Source: Saprospiraceae bacterium
GTDB taxonomy: Bacteria > Bacteroidota > Bacteroidia > Chitinophagales > Saprospiraceae
Assembly: GCA_030729925.1 (NCBI GenBank)
Contig: JANQWK010000060.1
Coordinates: 29,797 to 93,796 of the forward strand
Length of the DNA: 64,000 nt
Reading direction: 5' to 3'
In this document: one piece after another, positions 54,583 through 62,516 of the stretch
How positions within the stretch are numbered: position 1 is the stretch's first letter
Layout of the letters: the number at the start of each line of letters is the position of its first letter
Notes under the pieces: model-generated
Told to the model about the DNA's origin: nothing
The model's database searches: none
Seen by the model: the letters and a program-made list of their open reading frames with translations, nothing else
Program-made: the position numbers and the translations under genes

Positions 54583-55761
54583 TTATTGCAGATAACTAAA
54601 ACTTCCATAAGGAGTGGACAATAGCACCTCATTTTGAGCTGCCTCCTCTACCCTTCCAACCACCTGTGCAGCTATTCCAAAAGTGCCGATCAGTTCAATC
54701 ATAGCAGCTACATCGGCCTTTGGATCGAGGTACAACTCCATCCGGTGCCCCATATTGAACACCTGGTACATTTCCCTCCAATCCGCGCCAGAAGCCGATT
54801 GGATCAATTCGAAAACAGGAGGTACGGGAAAAAGGTTGTCCTTGATAACCCGCCTGCCTGAAATAAACTTAATTACCTTCGTTTGCCCACCCCCGGTACA
54901 ATGAATGATTCCGTGTATATCGGATCGAAATGCCGGAATCAGCGACTTCAATACAGGCAAATACGTCCGCGTAGGTGACGTCAGCAGATCTCCTACGGTA
55001 TAGGTCGCTCCTTGCAACGCTACCACATCGGTCAGCTCATATTTACCGGTATAAAGCACCTCCGGCGAAGTATTCGGATCAAAACTTTCCGGGAACTGGC
55101 TGATATGACTGTTATGCAACACATCGTGCCTCGCTGAAGTAAGTCCATTGCTCCCGATCCCGCTATTGTAGGCCGACTCATAAACGGCCTGTCCTGAAGA
55201 AGCAATCCCCAGAATTAAGTCTCCCGGCCGAATGTCATTCACTACCAGTTCATCTCGCCGCATGCGCGCGAAAGTAGTAAATCCCACATCCAGGGTTCTT
55301 ACAATATCGCCTACATCGGCAGTCTCTCCACCTGCGCTGGTAATCTGGATTCCGAATTCCTTCATTTTCGCGATAAACGCCTGGGTACCGGCAATTAATT
55401 CGCCCAGTACTCCACCATCAACCAAATGCTTATTTCGGCCAATGGTCGAGGATAGTACGATATTGTCAAAACACCCCACACAAGCCATATCATCCAGGTT
55501 CATCACCATAGCATCCTGTACAATACCAGGCCACACCTCGGCCTTTCCACTCGTTTTCCAATACATATAGGCCAGACTCGTTTTCGTTCCTGCAGTATCT
55601 GCGTGCATGATATTACACCACTCGGAGTCACCTGCCACAAGATCAGGCAAAATCTTACAAAACGCAGTCGGAAAAAGCCCCTTATCGAGTCCTTTGATAG
55701 CCGCATGCACCTCACTTTTTGAAGCAGAAACGCCCCTTTGTTCATAGCGTGAATCAGACAT
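54583..55761 (-). CDS. purM: Phosphoribosylformylglycinamidine cyclo-ligase, long form
   Basis: 392 residues, longer than E. coli PurM (345). It closes the imidazole ring of AIR with ATP in purine synthesis. Features are YEQRGVSASKSEVHAAI, the ADTAGTKTSLAYMYWK ATP segment, QDAMVMNLDDMACVG, GGETADVGDIVRTLDVG and HCTGGGQTKVIKF. The longer form occurs in Bacteroidota. The nth gene lies 2 bases downstream and is probably co-transcribed. Confidence 0.94.
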   Translation of the reverse strand: MSDSRYEQRGVSASKSEVHAAIKGLDKGLFPTAFCKILPDLVAGDSEWCNIMHADTAGTKTSLAYMYWKTSGKAEVWPGIVQDAMVMNLDDMACVGCFDNIVLSSTIGRNKHLVDGGVLGELIAGTQAFIAKMKEFGIQITSAGGETADVGDIVRTLDVGFTTFARMRRDELVVNDIRPGDLILGIASSGQAVYESAYNSGIGSNGLTSARHDVLHNSHISQFPESFDPNTSPEVLYTGKYELTDVVALQGATYTVGDLLTSPTRTYLPVLKSLIPAFRSDIHGIIHCTGGGQTKVIKFISGRRVIKDNLFPVPPVFELIQSASGADWREMYQVFNMGHRMELYLDPKADVAAMIELIGTFGIAAQVVGRVEEAAQNEVLLSTPYGSFSYLQ

Positions 55762-55778
55762 AATTTTTTATTTAAATT

Positions 55779-55808
55779 CAAAGGTAGTCCTAAACGAGAT
55801 TTTAACAA
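55779..55808 (-). promoter_or_regulatory. Candidate promoter for purM-nth
   Basis: On the minus strand: TTG (55808-55806), a 19-base spacer, then TACCTTTG (55786-55779), a perfect TAnnTTTG at ideal spacing, 17 bases before the purM start codon. This is the best promoter match found in the window. Confidence 0.65.
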
Positions 55809-55967
55809 AAATAGTTAGGTAAGAATAAGCAGGTAAATTATATTTGCTATGCATCAAAACAAAATTTGGATTCCAAACCGAATGTGAATTCTTTTCCTTC
55901 AAATGTATTGTCGGTAGCCCAACTCAAACATACAGCACCGTCCGACAATCCAGGTAAACAATAGCCA

Positions 55968-57422
55968 GTGAAAAACACAAATGAACCGTCCAAAGCAAAT
56001 CTCGAAAAAACCCCAAAAAAGAGTGCTGCTGCCCGGCGGATAGCAGGTACTGCTGCTGTTGTTGTCGCCCTGATTCTGGGAGTTGGCAGCATGCTGCGCC
56101 AACAGCATGCCTCAAACATGTCCCAGTCCAGTATTGCCTTTGATCCAAGGTCTTCTGGAGAGAATATCCAGGCCTTCCCCATCCCCGTACCCACCTATAA
56201 ATTTGGAATCGTAGCAGATACCTTTGTTCAAATAGAAGGAACCATCAGAAACGGAGAATTCTTAGCAGACATCCTCCTCAAGCACCAGGTTTCCTACCCA
56301 ACTGTCGATCAGCTTGTCAGAAACGCAGATAGCGTATTCAACGTTCGCCAGATCCGTGCCGGAAAGCCCTATACCATTTTGACCTCGGATTCCAGCGCAG
56401 CTGCGGATTACTTTGTCTATGAGCCCTCCATCTACGAATATGTTGTGTTCGATCTAAAGCGCAACAACGAGGTTACAGTCATTAAAAAACCAATCACTAC
56501 TGAAGTAAAAACAGCTGAAGGTCAGATTGAAAGTTCGCTGTGGAACACGATGATTGACCAGGGATTATCGTATGAATTGGCCAGCAAAATGGAAGATGCA
56601 CTCCAGTGGTCTATTAGTTTTTACCATATCCAGAAGGGAGATGCCTTCAAGGTTGTGTATGAACAAAATTTCGTGGAGGGAAGTCCTGCCGGTATCGGGC
56701 AGGTACATGCTGCTTATTTCAAAAACATGGACAAACCGTTCTATGCCATTTATCACGAACATGCAGCAGACAAAGGATTTTACGACCTGGAAGGCCGGCC
56801 TATGAAGAAATCCTTTCTCAAATCTCCCGTTCAACATTCCCGCATTTCGTCATTTTACAACCTCAACCGCTTCCACCCTATTTTGAAGCGAAGGAGACCC
56901 CATTACGGAACAGATTACGCGGCACCGCATGGCACACCTATTCGGGCTGTAGGATCAGGAGTGATCTCGCAGGCCTCCTATACCAGCGGAAATGGCAATT
57001 TTGTTAAAATCAAACACCGAGATAATATAGAAACCCAGTACTTGCACATGAGTAAGTTTGCCAAGGGCATCAAACCAGGTGCACAGGTGGATCAGGGAGA
57101 TATCATTGGCTATGTGGGATCTACAGGGTTGGCAACCGGCCCACACGTGTGCTTCCGCTTTTGGAAAGATGGCAAACAGATCAACCATCTTAATCTAACT
57201 TTCCCTCCTGCAGACCCACTTCCGGAAAGCGAAATGCCCACGTTTTTGCAGCAAAGAGATAAATACCTCTCGCTAATGAACATTGATCCTGCAACCGCAA
57301 TTGTTGTAAGCAGGCAAGATGACCTTAGAGATGTAGAAAAGCTGGAGGACAAATCCCCGAAAGTAGCGTCCGGTACGGCACCCACCAGTACTACACCGGG
57401 TAATAGCAGTCAGGAAGATTAA
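55968..57422 (+). CDS. Membrane-anchored M23-family peptidoglycan peptidase
   Basis: 484 residues from a GTG at 55968; no ATG exists in frame before the membrane segment. A short basic N-terminus precedes a transmembrane segment (IAGTAAVVVALILGVG, about 25-40), then a LysM-like/OapA-like domain, then the M23 domain with His312 and Asp316 in HYGTDYAAPHG. The last motif is GPHVCF: His393 is present but the usual second His (HxH) is Cys395. Cys could still hold zinc. Probably a cell wall DD-endopeptidase of division or remodelling. Confidence 0.88.
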   Translation: MKNTNEPSKANLEKTPKKSAAARRIAGTAAVVVALILGVGSMLRQQHASNMSQSSIAFDPRSSGENIQAFPIPVPTYKFGIVADTFVQIEGTIRNGEFLADILLKHQVSYPTVDQLVRNADSVFNVRQIRAGKPYTILTSDSSAAADYFVYEPSIYEYVVFDLKRNNEVTVIKKPITTEVKTAEGQIESSLWNTMIDQGLSYELASKMEDALQWSISFYHIQKGDAFKVVYEQNFVEGSPAGIGQVHAAYFKNMDKPFYAIYHEHAADKGFYDLEGRPMKKSFLKSPVQHSRISSFYNLNRFHPILKRRRPHYGTDYAAPHGTPIRAVGSGVISQASYTSGNGNFVKIKHRDNIETQYLHMSKFAKGIKPGAQVDQGDIIGYVGSTGLATGPHVCFRFWKDGKQINHLNLTFPPADPLPESEMPTFLQQRDKYLSLMNIDPATAIVVSRQDDLRDVEKLEDKSPKVASGTAPTSTTPGNSSQED

Positions 57423-57434
57423 GGAGTATGTCCT

Positions 57435-58031
57435 CTAATTTCTGTGTAACTTCGGATCTGGGATTTGAGCAATTACGCTGTATAAGTCGCCCATGTTAGA
57501 AAGTGCCTTTGCCCATAGATCCTCCTGTTCTTTGCGCACAGACCAGAATGCATAGTTGGCATCCATGTCTGACACAATCCAGGATCCCTCTGCAACCTCA
57601 GCAGCCAGCTGTCCTTCTGACCAACCTGCATAGCCCACATAAAAGCGGATGTGATGCCGGTCAATCAATTTATTCGTGATCAAAAACTTAAGTTTGTCAA
57701 AATTCCCACCCCAGAACAATCCCTGTCCAAGGGGAATACTCTCCTCCAGGATATCCCCCTTGTCGTGAATATAGTGGATCGTATTCGTCTGTACAGGTCC
57801 TCCAAATTGAACACAATTCGAATAATTCAAATCAAGGTCGGTAGCAAATTCAGGGAAATCGGCAATGAGTTCCTGCATGGTGATCTCCACCAGTTCTTTA
57901 TTAAGGATAAAGCCCAGGCTTCCCTGCTCATTGTGCTCGCAAAGCAATACAACTGATCGTTTAAAATGCGGATCCTCCATGAAGGGTTCTGCCACTAAAA
58001 TTTTTCCGGTCGAAATTTCTCCTTTACCCAT
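57435..58031 (-). CDS. YqgE/AlgH-family protein
   Basis: 198 residues. It begins GKILVAEPFMEDPHFKRSVVLLCEHNEQGSLGFILNK, the family signature, and contains CVQFGGPVQTN and FYVGYAGWSEGQLAAEV. Function is not firmly known. It is 62 bases after fabD on the same strand, so it may end the queD-folE-fabD run. Convergent with the M23 gene. Confidence 0.93.
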   Translation of the reverse strand: MGKGEISTGKILVAEPFMEDPHFKRSVVLLCEHNEQGSLGFILNKELVEITMQELIADFPEFATDLDLNYSNCVQFGGPVQTNTIHYIHDKGDILEESIPLGQGLFWGGNFDKLKFLITNKLIDRHHIRFYVGYAGWSEGQLAAEVAEGSWIVSDMDANYAFWSVRKEQEDLWAKALSNMGDLYSVIAQIPDPKLHRN

Positions 58032-58093
58032 GCTTAGCTTTTATGGTATCTTACATAACGAAAAGCCCATCCCTTCGCGCCTTGGGCAAGGCC

Positions 58094-58975
58094 TTAAAAA
58101 CTAGACGAAGGAAACTTTCGGTCTATTTTCTTCACAAACCCCTGCAACACGGTTCCTGTTCCACCTACCTCTACAAATTCGGTAACCCCATCGGCCATCA
58201 TCCGCTGCATCGTCTGCGTCCATTTCACAGGGCCAGTCAGTTGATCAATCAGATTTTGTTTGATTCTTTCCGGGTCGGTATGCGGCATGGCATCCACATT
58301 CTGATAAATCGGACACACTGGCTTGCGGATAGCTGCCTGTTGGATAGCTTTCTCCAATTCGGCTCTTGCAGGTTCCATCAAAGGGGAATGAAATGCGCCG
58401 CCTACCTGCAAAACTACAGCGCGCTTTGCACCTGCCTCCTGTAAACGAGCCACAGCCAGCTCTACCCCCTTCAGGGTGCCCGAAATCACCAACTGTCCGG
58501 GGCAATTGTAATTGGCTGGAACCACAACCTCTCCGAGGCTCGCACAAACCTCTTCCACAACTTCATCATCCAAACCAAGGATAGCTGCCATTGTACTTTC
58601 CTGCATTTCACAGGCCATTTGCATAGCCTCTGCGCGCTTCTTTACCAAAACAAGCCCCTCTTCAAAATCGAGCGCTTTACTTGCCACCAAAGCAGAAAAC
58701 TCTCCCAACGAGTGACCTGCCACCGCATCCGGGCTGAATATATCGGCCTTTTCAACTGCTCTTCCGATAGAATGCAGGAACACAGCTGGTTGGGTAACTC
58801 GAGTAGCCTTCAGGTCTTCCGCAGTACCTTCAAACATCACATCAGTAATGCGAAAGCCGAGAACAGTATTGGCTCTTTCAAACAGGTCACGCACGGCGGG
58901 GGAAGCATCATACATATCTTTGCCCATCCCTTCAAATTGGGATCCTTGTCCCGGAAAAACGTATGCTTTCATCAT
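58094..58975 (-). CDS. fabD: Malonyl-CoA:ACP transacylase
   Basis: 293 residues. It loads malonate onto acyl carrier protein. FPGQGSQ (7-13), GHSLGE with the nucleophile Ser89, and the late His region GGAFHSPLMEPA are intact. It sits 16 bases after folE, so it shares a transcript with pterin genes rather than other fab genes. Confidence 0.96.
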   Translation of the reverse strand: MMKAYVFPGQGSQFEGMGKDMYDASPAVRDLFERANTVLGFRITDVMFEGTAEDLKATRVTQPAVFLHSIGRAVEKADIFSPDAVAGHSLGEFSALVASKALDFEEGLVLVKKRAEAMQMACEMQESTMAAILGLDDEVVEEVCASLGEVVVPANYNCPGQLVISGTLKGVELAVARLQEAGAKRAVVLQVGGAFHSPLMEPARAELEKAIQQAAIRKPVCPIYQNVDAMPHTDPERIKQNLIDQLTGPVKWTQTMQRMMADGVTEFVEVGGTGTVLQGFVKKIDRKFPSSSF

Positions 58976-58991
58976 ACAATAAGTGCTTTGA

Positions 58992-59591
58992 TTAATGCAA
59001 ATTTGCAGAAAGTAAAGTTAAAAACTCGGCGCGGGTTTCCTCTTTCTGGAAGGCTCCCCTAAAAGCTGAAGTCGTGGTCAGCGAATTTTGTTTTTGCACC
59101 CCACGCATCATCATACACATGTGGTGTGCCTCAATAACCACGGCCACCCCAAGCGGTTTAAGGGTTTCCTCTATGCAGTTCAGGATTTGATCGGTTAAGC
59201 GCTCCTGGACCTGTAGTCGCCTGGAGAAAATATCAATCACCCGCGGTATTTTGCTCAGTCCTACGATATATCCATTGGGGATATAAGCCACATGTGCCTT
59301 ACCAAAAAAAGGCAGCAGGTGATGCTCACACAGCGAATACAGCTCAATATTCTTCACCAGTACCATTTCGCTGTAATCCTCCTGAAACATAGCCGATCGA
59401 AGGACTTCGGCTGCATCCGCTTCGTAACCGCTGGTCAGAAAGCGCATGGACTCTGCTACCCGTTCAGGGGTTTTCTGCAAGCCCTCCCGCTGGGGATCCT
59501 CTCCCAATTCCTGAAGCATACCCAAGATGTGGTTGGCCAGAGCGGTGTCGCGCTCCGGATCAAAGCCTACATTGGCATCGCTGTTATTCAT
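58992..59591 (-). CDS. folE: GTP cyclohydrolase I
   Basis: 199 residues. It converts GTP to dihydroneopterin triphosphate. The zinc site shows [18 protein letters not shown], and the pocket [11 protein letters not shown] and [13 protein letters not shown], all typical of FolE type I. It precedes fabD by 16 bases and follows queD by 23. The product feeds folate and, through QueD, queuosine. Confidence 0.96.
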   Translation of the reverse strand: MNNSDANVGFDPERDTALANHILGMLQELGEDPQREGLQKTPERVAESMRFLTSGYEADAAEVLRSAMFQEDYSEMVLVKNIELYSLCEHHLLPFFGKAHVAYIPNGYIVGLSKIPRVIDIFSRRLQVQERLTDQILNCIEETLKPLGVAVVIEAHHMCMMMRGVQKQNSLTTTSAFRGAFQKEETRAEFLTLLSANLH

Positions 59592-59614
59592 GCATTTTTG
59601 TTTAACTGACCGAT

Positions 59615-60025
59615 CTAACCTCCATAGTAGGACGCAAAAATATTTTCGGTCTCTTTGAGTTCAATACAGTGTAAAGTACATCCTTCCAGGTGGGGTTCCA
59701 ATTCTTTCCAGAACACCACCACCAAGTTTTCAATCGTTGGCTGTAGCGTTGGCGGAATAAAATCAACATCCAGGTTAAGGTTGGCGTGATCGAGTTTGTC
59801 CGTCAGTACCCGCTGGATAATTTTCCCTAAAGTCTTTACATTCATAATAAAACCCGTTACCGGGTCGGGGGTGCCTTTGACGGTGACAAACAACTCAAAA
59901 TTATGTCCGTGCCAGTTTTTGTTGGCACATTTTCCGAATTCCTCGAAATTCTGTGCTTCCGACCATGATTCCACCCATAATTTATGGGCAGCATTAAATC
60001 TTTCCCTTCGGGTAAGGTAAACCAT
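59615..60025 (-). CDS. queD: 6-carboxytetrahydropterin synthase / 6-pyruvoyltetrahydropterin synthase family
   Basis: 136 residues. Zinc histidines are in RFNAAHKL and NWHGHNFEL, and the catalytic Cys in GKCANKN sits before the second pair. QueD turns dihydroneopterin triphosphate into the first queuosine precursor; a tetrahydrobiopterin-type role is the alternative. It starts the run queD-folE-fabD-yqgE, and folE supplies its substrate. Confidence 0.9.
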   Translation of the reverse strand: MVYLTRRERFNAAHKLWVESWSEAQNFEEFGKCANKNWHGHNFELFVTVKGTPDPVTGFIMNVKTLGKIIQRVLTDKLDHANLNLDVDFIPPTLQPTIENLVVVFWKELEPHLEGCTLHCIELKETENIFASYYGG

Positions 60026-60042
60026 ACGTTACATATTTTGTG

Positions 60043-60050
60043 CAAAAGTA
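60043..60050 (-). promoter_or_regulatory. Candidate -7 promoter element for queD-folE-fabD
   Basis: The minus strand reads TACTTTTG, a perfect TAnnTTTG match, 17 bases upstream of the queD start codon. No TTG at the usual -33 spacing. Confidence 0.5.
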
Positions 60051-60179
60051 CAAAGAAATCTTCCCTTTTCTCTATGTACCTTAGATGGATCGATATTTCC
60101 AACAATTTTATCGAAATTTAAGGTACGTAGCCTAACTTTCATGGATTATTGCAAATGAAAAAAGTCAAGCCAAACCCAC

Positions 60180-61247
60180 ATGGCCATCCAACAACTATAT
60201 AGCGGAAGTTTGAGAGAGCGCCTATACGAGCTTTACAAAAACCCAAGGGTTACCCACACGCTGTTTTGGGTAGTTTTGTTGCTGTTGCTCACACTCAATG
60301 AAGCCAATTTGAAGAATTTTTGGTTTGTACTCTCCAACGAAGCCATAACCCTCTTCACCTATTCGCTAGTGGTCTATCTCAATATCTACTACTTGATCCC
60401 CAACTACCTGACCCAAAAAAGAATCTTTACCTACAGTGGCTTGTTAATTGCTGCCAGTGCCATTGCTACCCCGCTGCTGGTCTTGTTGCTGTATTTTAAA
60501 TTCCACAACCATCCCGGGCTTCGCTCCACCTTGTTGGCCAATCAAAACTGGTATTTCCTTACCACCTTCGCCGTTGCTGCAATTTCCACCATTTTCAAAA
60601 TCATAACGGACTGGAGCCGGCAGCTGCGCGAAAAGCAAGTCCTGGAAAACCAAACCATGCAATCGGAGCTCCGTTTTCTCAAATCCCAAATCAACCCCCA
60701 TTTTTTGTTCAATACCCTCAATAACCTGTACGCGCTAACGCTGAAAAAATCAGACCAAGCACCGGAAATCGTGATCAAGCTTTCAGAAATGATGCGTTAC
60801 ATGCTCTATGAGTGTAACGAAAAACGGGTTCCCCTGGAAAAGGAAGTCAATTATATCCAAAACTACCTGGATTTGGAAGCGCTGCGGCAAGGCAAACAGG
60901 TGGAAATCAACTTCAAGATGGAAGGCAAAATAAGCGGTCAGCAAGTTGCCCCCCTGATGTTTGTTCCGTTTTTGGAAAATAGCTTCAAACATGGTCTTAA
61001 TAACCACCTACATCCTGGATTTGTCCATATCTCCCTGAAAGCTACCGAAGAAAAGGTCTTTTTTTATATTGAAAATAGTAAAGCCATCGCCCCCGGTATC
61101 CCGGGAAAATCTTCTTCCAGAAGTGGCGGAATTGGTCTGGTAAATATAAAAAGGCGCCTGGAACTGCTCTACCCCAACCACTATGAGTTGGAGATAAAAG
61201 ATTCTCCCGGTGTGTACGCCGTTAAACTACAACTTGACCTGATTTGA
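60180..61247 (+). CDS. LytS-type sensor histidine kinase
   Basis: 355 residues. Four membrane segments cover about 25-155. The His-kinase domain (PF06580 type) has the phosphoacceptor His174 in QINPHFLFNTLNNLYAL, and the ATP domain shows FLENSFKHGL and GGIGLVNIKRRLELLY. There is no extracellular sensor domain, so the signal may be sensed in the membrane. The LytTR regulator gene starts 29 bases downstream; the two form a pair. Confidence 0.94.
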   Translation: MAIQQLYSGSLRERLYELYKNPRVTHTLFWVVLLLLLTLNEANLKNFWFVLSNEAITLFTYSLVVYLNIYYLIPNYLTQKRIFTYSGLLIAASAIATPLLVLLLYFKFHNHPGLRSTLLANQNWYFLTTFAVAAISTIFKIITDWSRQLREKQVLENQTMQSELRFLKSQINPHFLFNTLNNLYALTLKKSDQAPEIVIKLSEMMRYMLYECNEKRVPLEKEVNYIQNYLDLEALRQGKQVEINFKMEGKISGQQVAPLMFVPFLENSFKHGLNNHLHPGFVHISLKATEEKVFFYIENSKAIAPGIPGKSSSRSGGIGLVNIKRRLELLYPNHYELEIKDSPGVYAVKLQLDLI

Positions 61248-61276
61248 CCTGATATCACTTTATAAAACTCAATCGT

Positions 61277-61999
61277 ATGATCAAAGTAATTATCGTGGAT
61301 GATGAACCCCTGGCATTGGATGTGCTGGAAACGTATATTGAAAAAATACCCGAATTCCAATTGGTCAAAAAGTGTAGCAATGCTGTGGAGGCAAATATTG
61401 CGCTCAAAGAACACGACATAGACCTCATGTTTCTCGATATCCAAATGCCACAACTCACCGGAATAGATTTTCTCAAAACCCTGACACATCCCCCACTTGT
61501 CATCTTTACTACCGCTTATCCCAATTATGCCATCGAAGGATTCGAACTCAATGCCCTGGATTACCTGCTCAAACCCATATCCCTGGATAGATTCCTCAAA
61601 GCCACCAATAAGGCTATTGAAAGGCTAAATGCCACAGCCCCACAGCAGGCATCCAAAGAAATGCCAGAAACAGACTACATGTTTGTTAAGGCCGATAAAA
61701 AACTGGTGAAAATCAATTACGAAGATATCGTTTATATCGAGGGACTTAAAGATTATGTGATCATCAAACTCGAACAGGAACGGGTCATCACCCTTCAAAC
61801 CATGAAAAGCCTGGAGGAAAAACTCCCCCCCTCCAAATTTAAACGCATACACCGATCCTTTATCGTCAACATCAAAAAAATCAGCGCTATCGTAGGGAAT
61901 ATGGTGGAAGTAAAAGAAAAAAATCAAGCCAAACACCTGCCTATCGGCAAAAATTATCGAGATGAACTATTGGATATGATTAACCAAAATAGACTCTAA
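61277..61999 (+). CDS. LytTR-family DNA-binding response regulator
   Basis: 240 residues. The receiver domain has Asp8, Asp9 and the phosphoacceptor Asp54 in LMFLDIQMPQ, and Lys in LLKPISLDRF. The LytTR domain covers about 135-235 (YMFVKADKKLVKINYEDIVYIEG and FKRIHRSFIVNIKKI). It is the partner of the histidine kinase upstream. Targets are unknown; a repeat-rich non-coding region lies directly downstream. Confidence 0.95.
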   Translation: MIKVIIVDDEPLALDVLETYIEKIPEFQLVKKCSNAVEANIALKEHDIDLMFLDIQMPQLTGIDFLKTLTHPPLVIFTTAYPNYAIEGFELNALDYLLKPISLDRFLKATNKAIERLNATAPQQASKEMPETDYMFVKADKKLVKINYEDIVYIEGLKDYVIIKLEQERVITLQTMKSLEEKLPPSKFKRIHRSFIVNIKKISAIVGNMVEVKEKNQAKHLPIGKNYRDELLDMINQNRL

Positions 62000-62014
62000 T
62001 ACCATAAAAAACAA

Positions 62015-62034
62015 AAGCCACCTGACGGTGGCTT
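62015..62034 (-). terminator. Intrinsic terminator, strongest on the minus strand
   Basis: AAGCCACC, loop TGAC, GGTGGCTT, an 8-bp perfect stem. On the minus strand the stem is followed by TTGTTTTTT; on the plus strand the tail is not T-rich. It therefore best fits the end of a minus-strand transcript crossing the repeat region, and may also stop the LytTR transcript. Confidence 0.65.
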
Positions 62035-62038
62035 GCAA

Positions 62039-62128
62039 TTATAATCCCATGAACATATACAAATTTTTGGTAATTCGTTTTGCCGTGCCAGGTTTTAAGC
62101 CTACCTTTAACAAGCAATTGAATTTCAT
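62039..62128 (-). CDS. Possible 29-residue peptide of unknown function
   Basis: An ATG at 62128 opens a 29-codon frame that begins MKFNCLLKVGLK and ends NLYMFMGL, stopping in the leftmost copy of a 20-base repeat. The start overlaps the stop of the preceding repeat's frame (ATGA at 62125-62128), as in coupled genes. A stable hairpin with a T-run follows the stop. It is basic and not like a known family. Coding status is unproven; the repeat may instead act as DNA or RNA. Confidence 0.35.
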   Translation of the reverse strand: MKFNCLLKVGLKPGTAKRITKNLYMFMGL

Positions 62129-62211
62129 AATCCCGTGAACATATCATGAAAGGCTGGATAACACCAGCTTTTTCTTGTTAAAGAATACCGCCCTGTTACC
62201 AGGGCGGACAA
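62125..62211 (-). CDS. Possible 28-residue peptide with a TTG start
   Basis: The frame ends PAFHDMFTGL at the middle repeat copy. The only start candidate is a TTG at 62211, 10 bases after the preceding repeat's stop. A strong hairpin lies inside the frame, which argues against it being simply coding. The rightmost copy has a 24-codon open frame (62222-62296, ends YIEVDMFMGL) but no usable start except a GTG seven codons from the end. Confidence 0.22.
   Translation of the reverse strand: MSALVTGRYSLTRKSWCYPAFHDMFTGL
62149..62173 (+). terminator. Terminator-like hairpin in the repeat region
   Basis: AAAGGCTGG, loop ATAACA, CCAGCTTTT with one G-T pair, followed by TTTCTTG on the plus strand. 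It fits an intrinsic terminator for plus-strand transcription through the LytTR gene and lies about 150 bases after its stop. Confidence 0.5.
62188..62207. other. Perfect 8-bp hairpin in the repeat region
   Basis: CCGCCCTG, loop TTAC, CAGGGCGG, no mismatches. On the minus strand it lies 14 bases after the stop of the rightmost repeat copy. There is no long T-run on either side, so it may be an RNA structure rather than a terminator. Confidence 0.6.
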
Positions 62212-62446
62212 TTTCTTTACATTATAATCCCATGAACATATCCACTTCAATGTAATCGCTTCCTTCAGGTCTTTTCCCTACTTCCTCCTGATTACCTTAC
62301 AAATATGCGACAAGTTTGAAAGAACAAGAAGTACAAAACATAGCTGTTGTGAAAAATTAATTTTAACAATTTTAAATCAATATCTTGTAAATCAATTTAT
62401 TAAAAAGAATTTTTTTGCAATTTTGTGAATTTTAAATTCAATTAGA

Positions 62447-62478
62447 CAAAAAAAAGTCGTGCAAAAATGCACGACTTT
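62447..62478 (-). terminator. Intrinsic terminator of the T9SS cargo gene
   Basis: An 11-bp perfect stem, AAAGTCGTGCA (62453-62463) with TGCACGACTTT (62468-62478), loop of four bases, followed on the minus strand by a further T-run (about TTTTTG). It lies 39 bases after the stop codon at 62517. Confidence 0.85.
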
Positions 62479-62516
62479 CAGCAATGAATATAATTCCACG
62501 AATAATTAGCACATCA

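Larger units (their letters stand above)
62039..62241 (-). repeat. Three-copy 20-base repeat, each ending a short frame with MF[M/T]GL-stop
   Basis: On the minus strand the motif is ATATGTTCAYGGGATTATRA, at 62222-62241, 62125-62144 and 62039-62058; copy spacing is 97 and 86 bases. Read in one frame all three give Met-Phe-(Met/Thr)-Gly-Leu then a stop (TAA, TGA, TAA). The middle copy differs at two bases, one of which keeps a stop codon. The 517 bases between the LytTR gene and the next gene otherwise hold hairpins and an AT-rich stretch at about 62340-62450, with no other gene seen. Confidence 0.8.

Noticed and set aside
62039..62241. The three-copy repeat as a CRISPR array
   Set aside because: Only three copies, unequal spacing of 86 and 97 bases, spacers longer than normal with hairpins in them, and no cas gene nearby.
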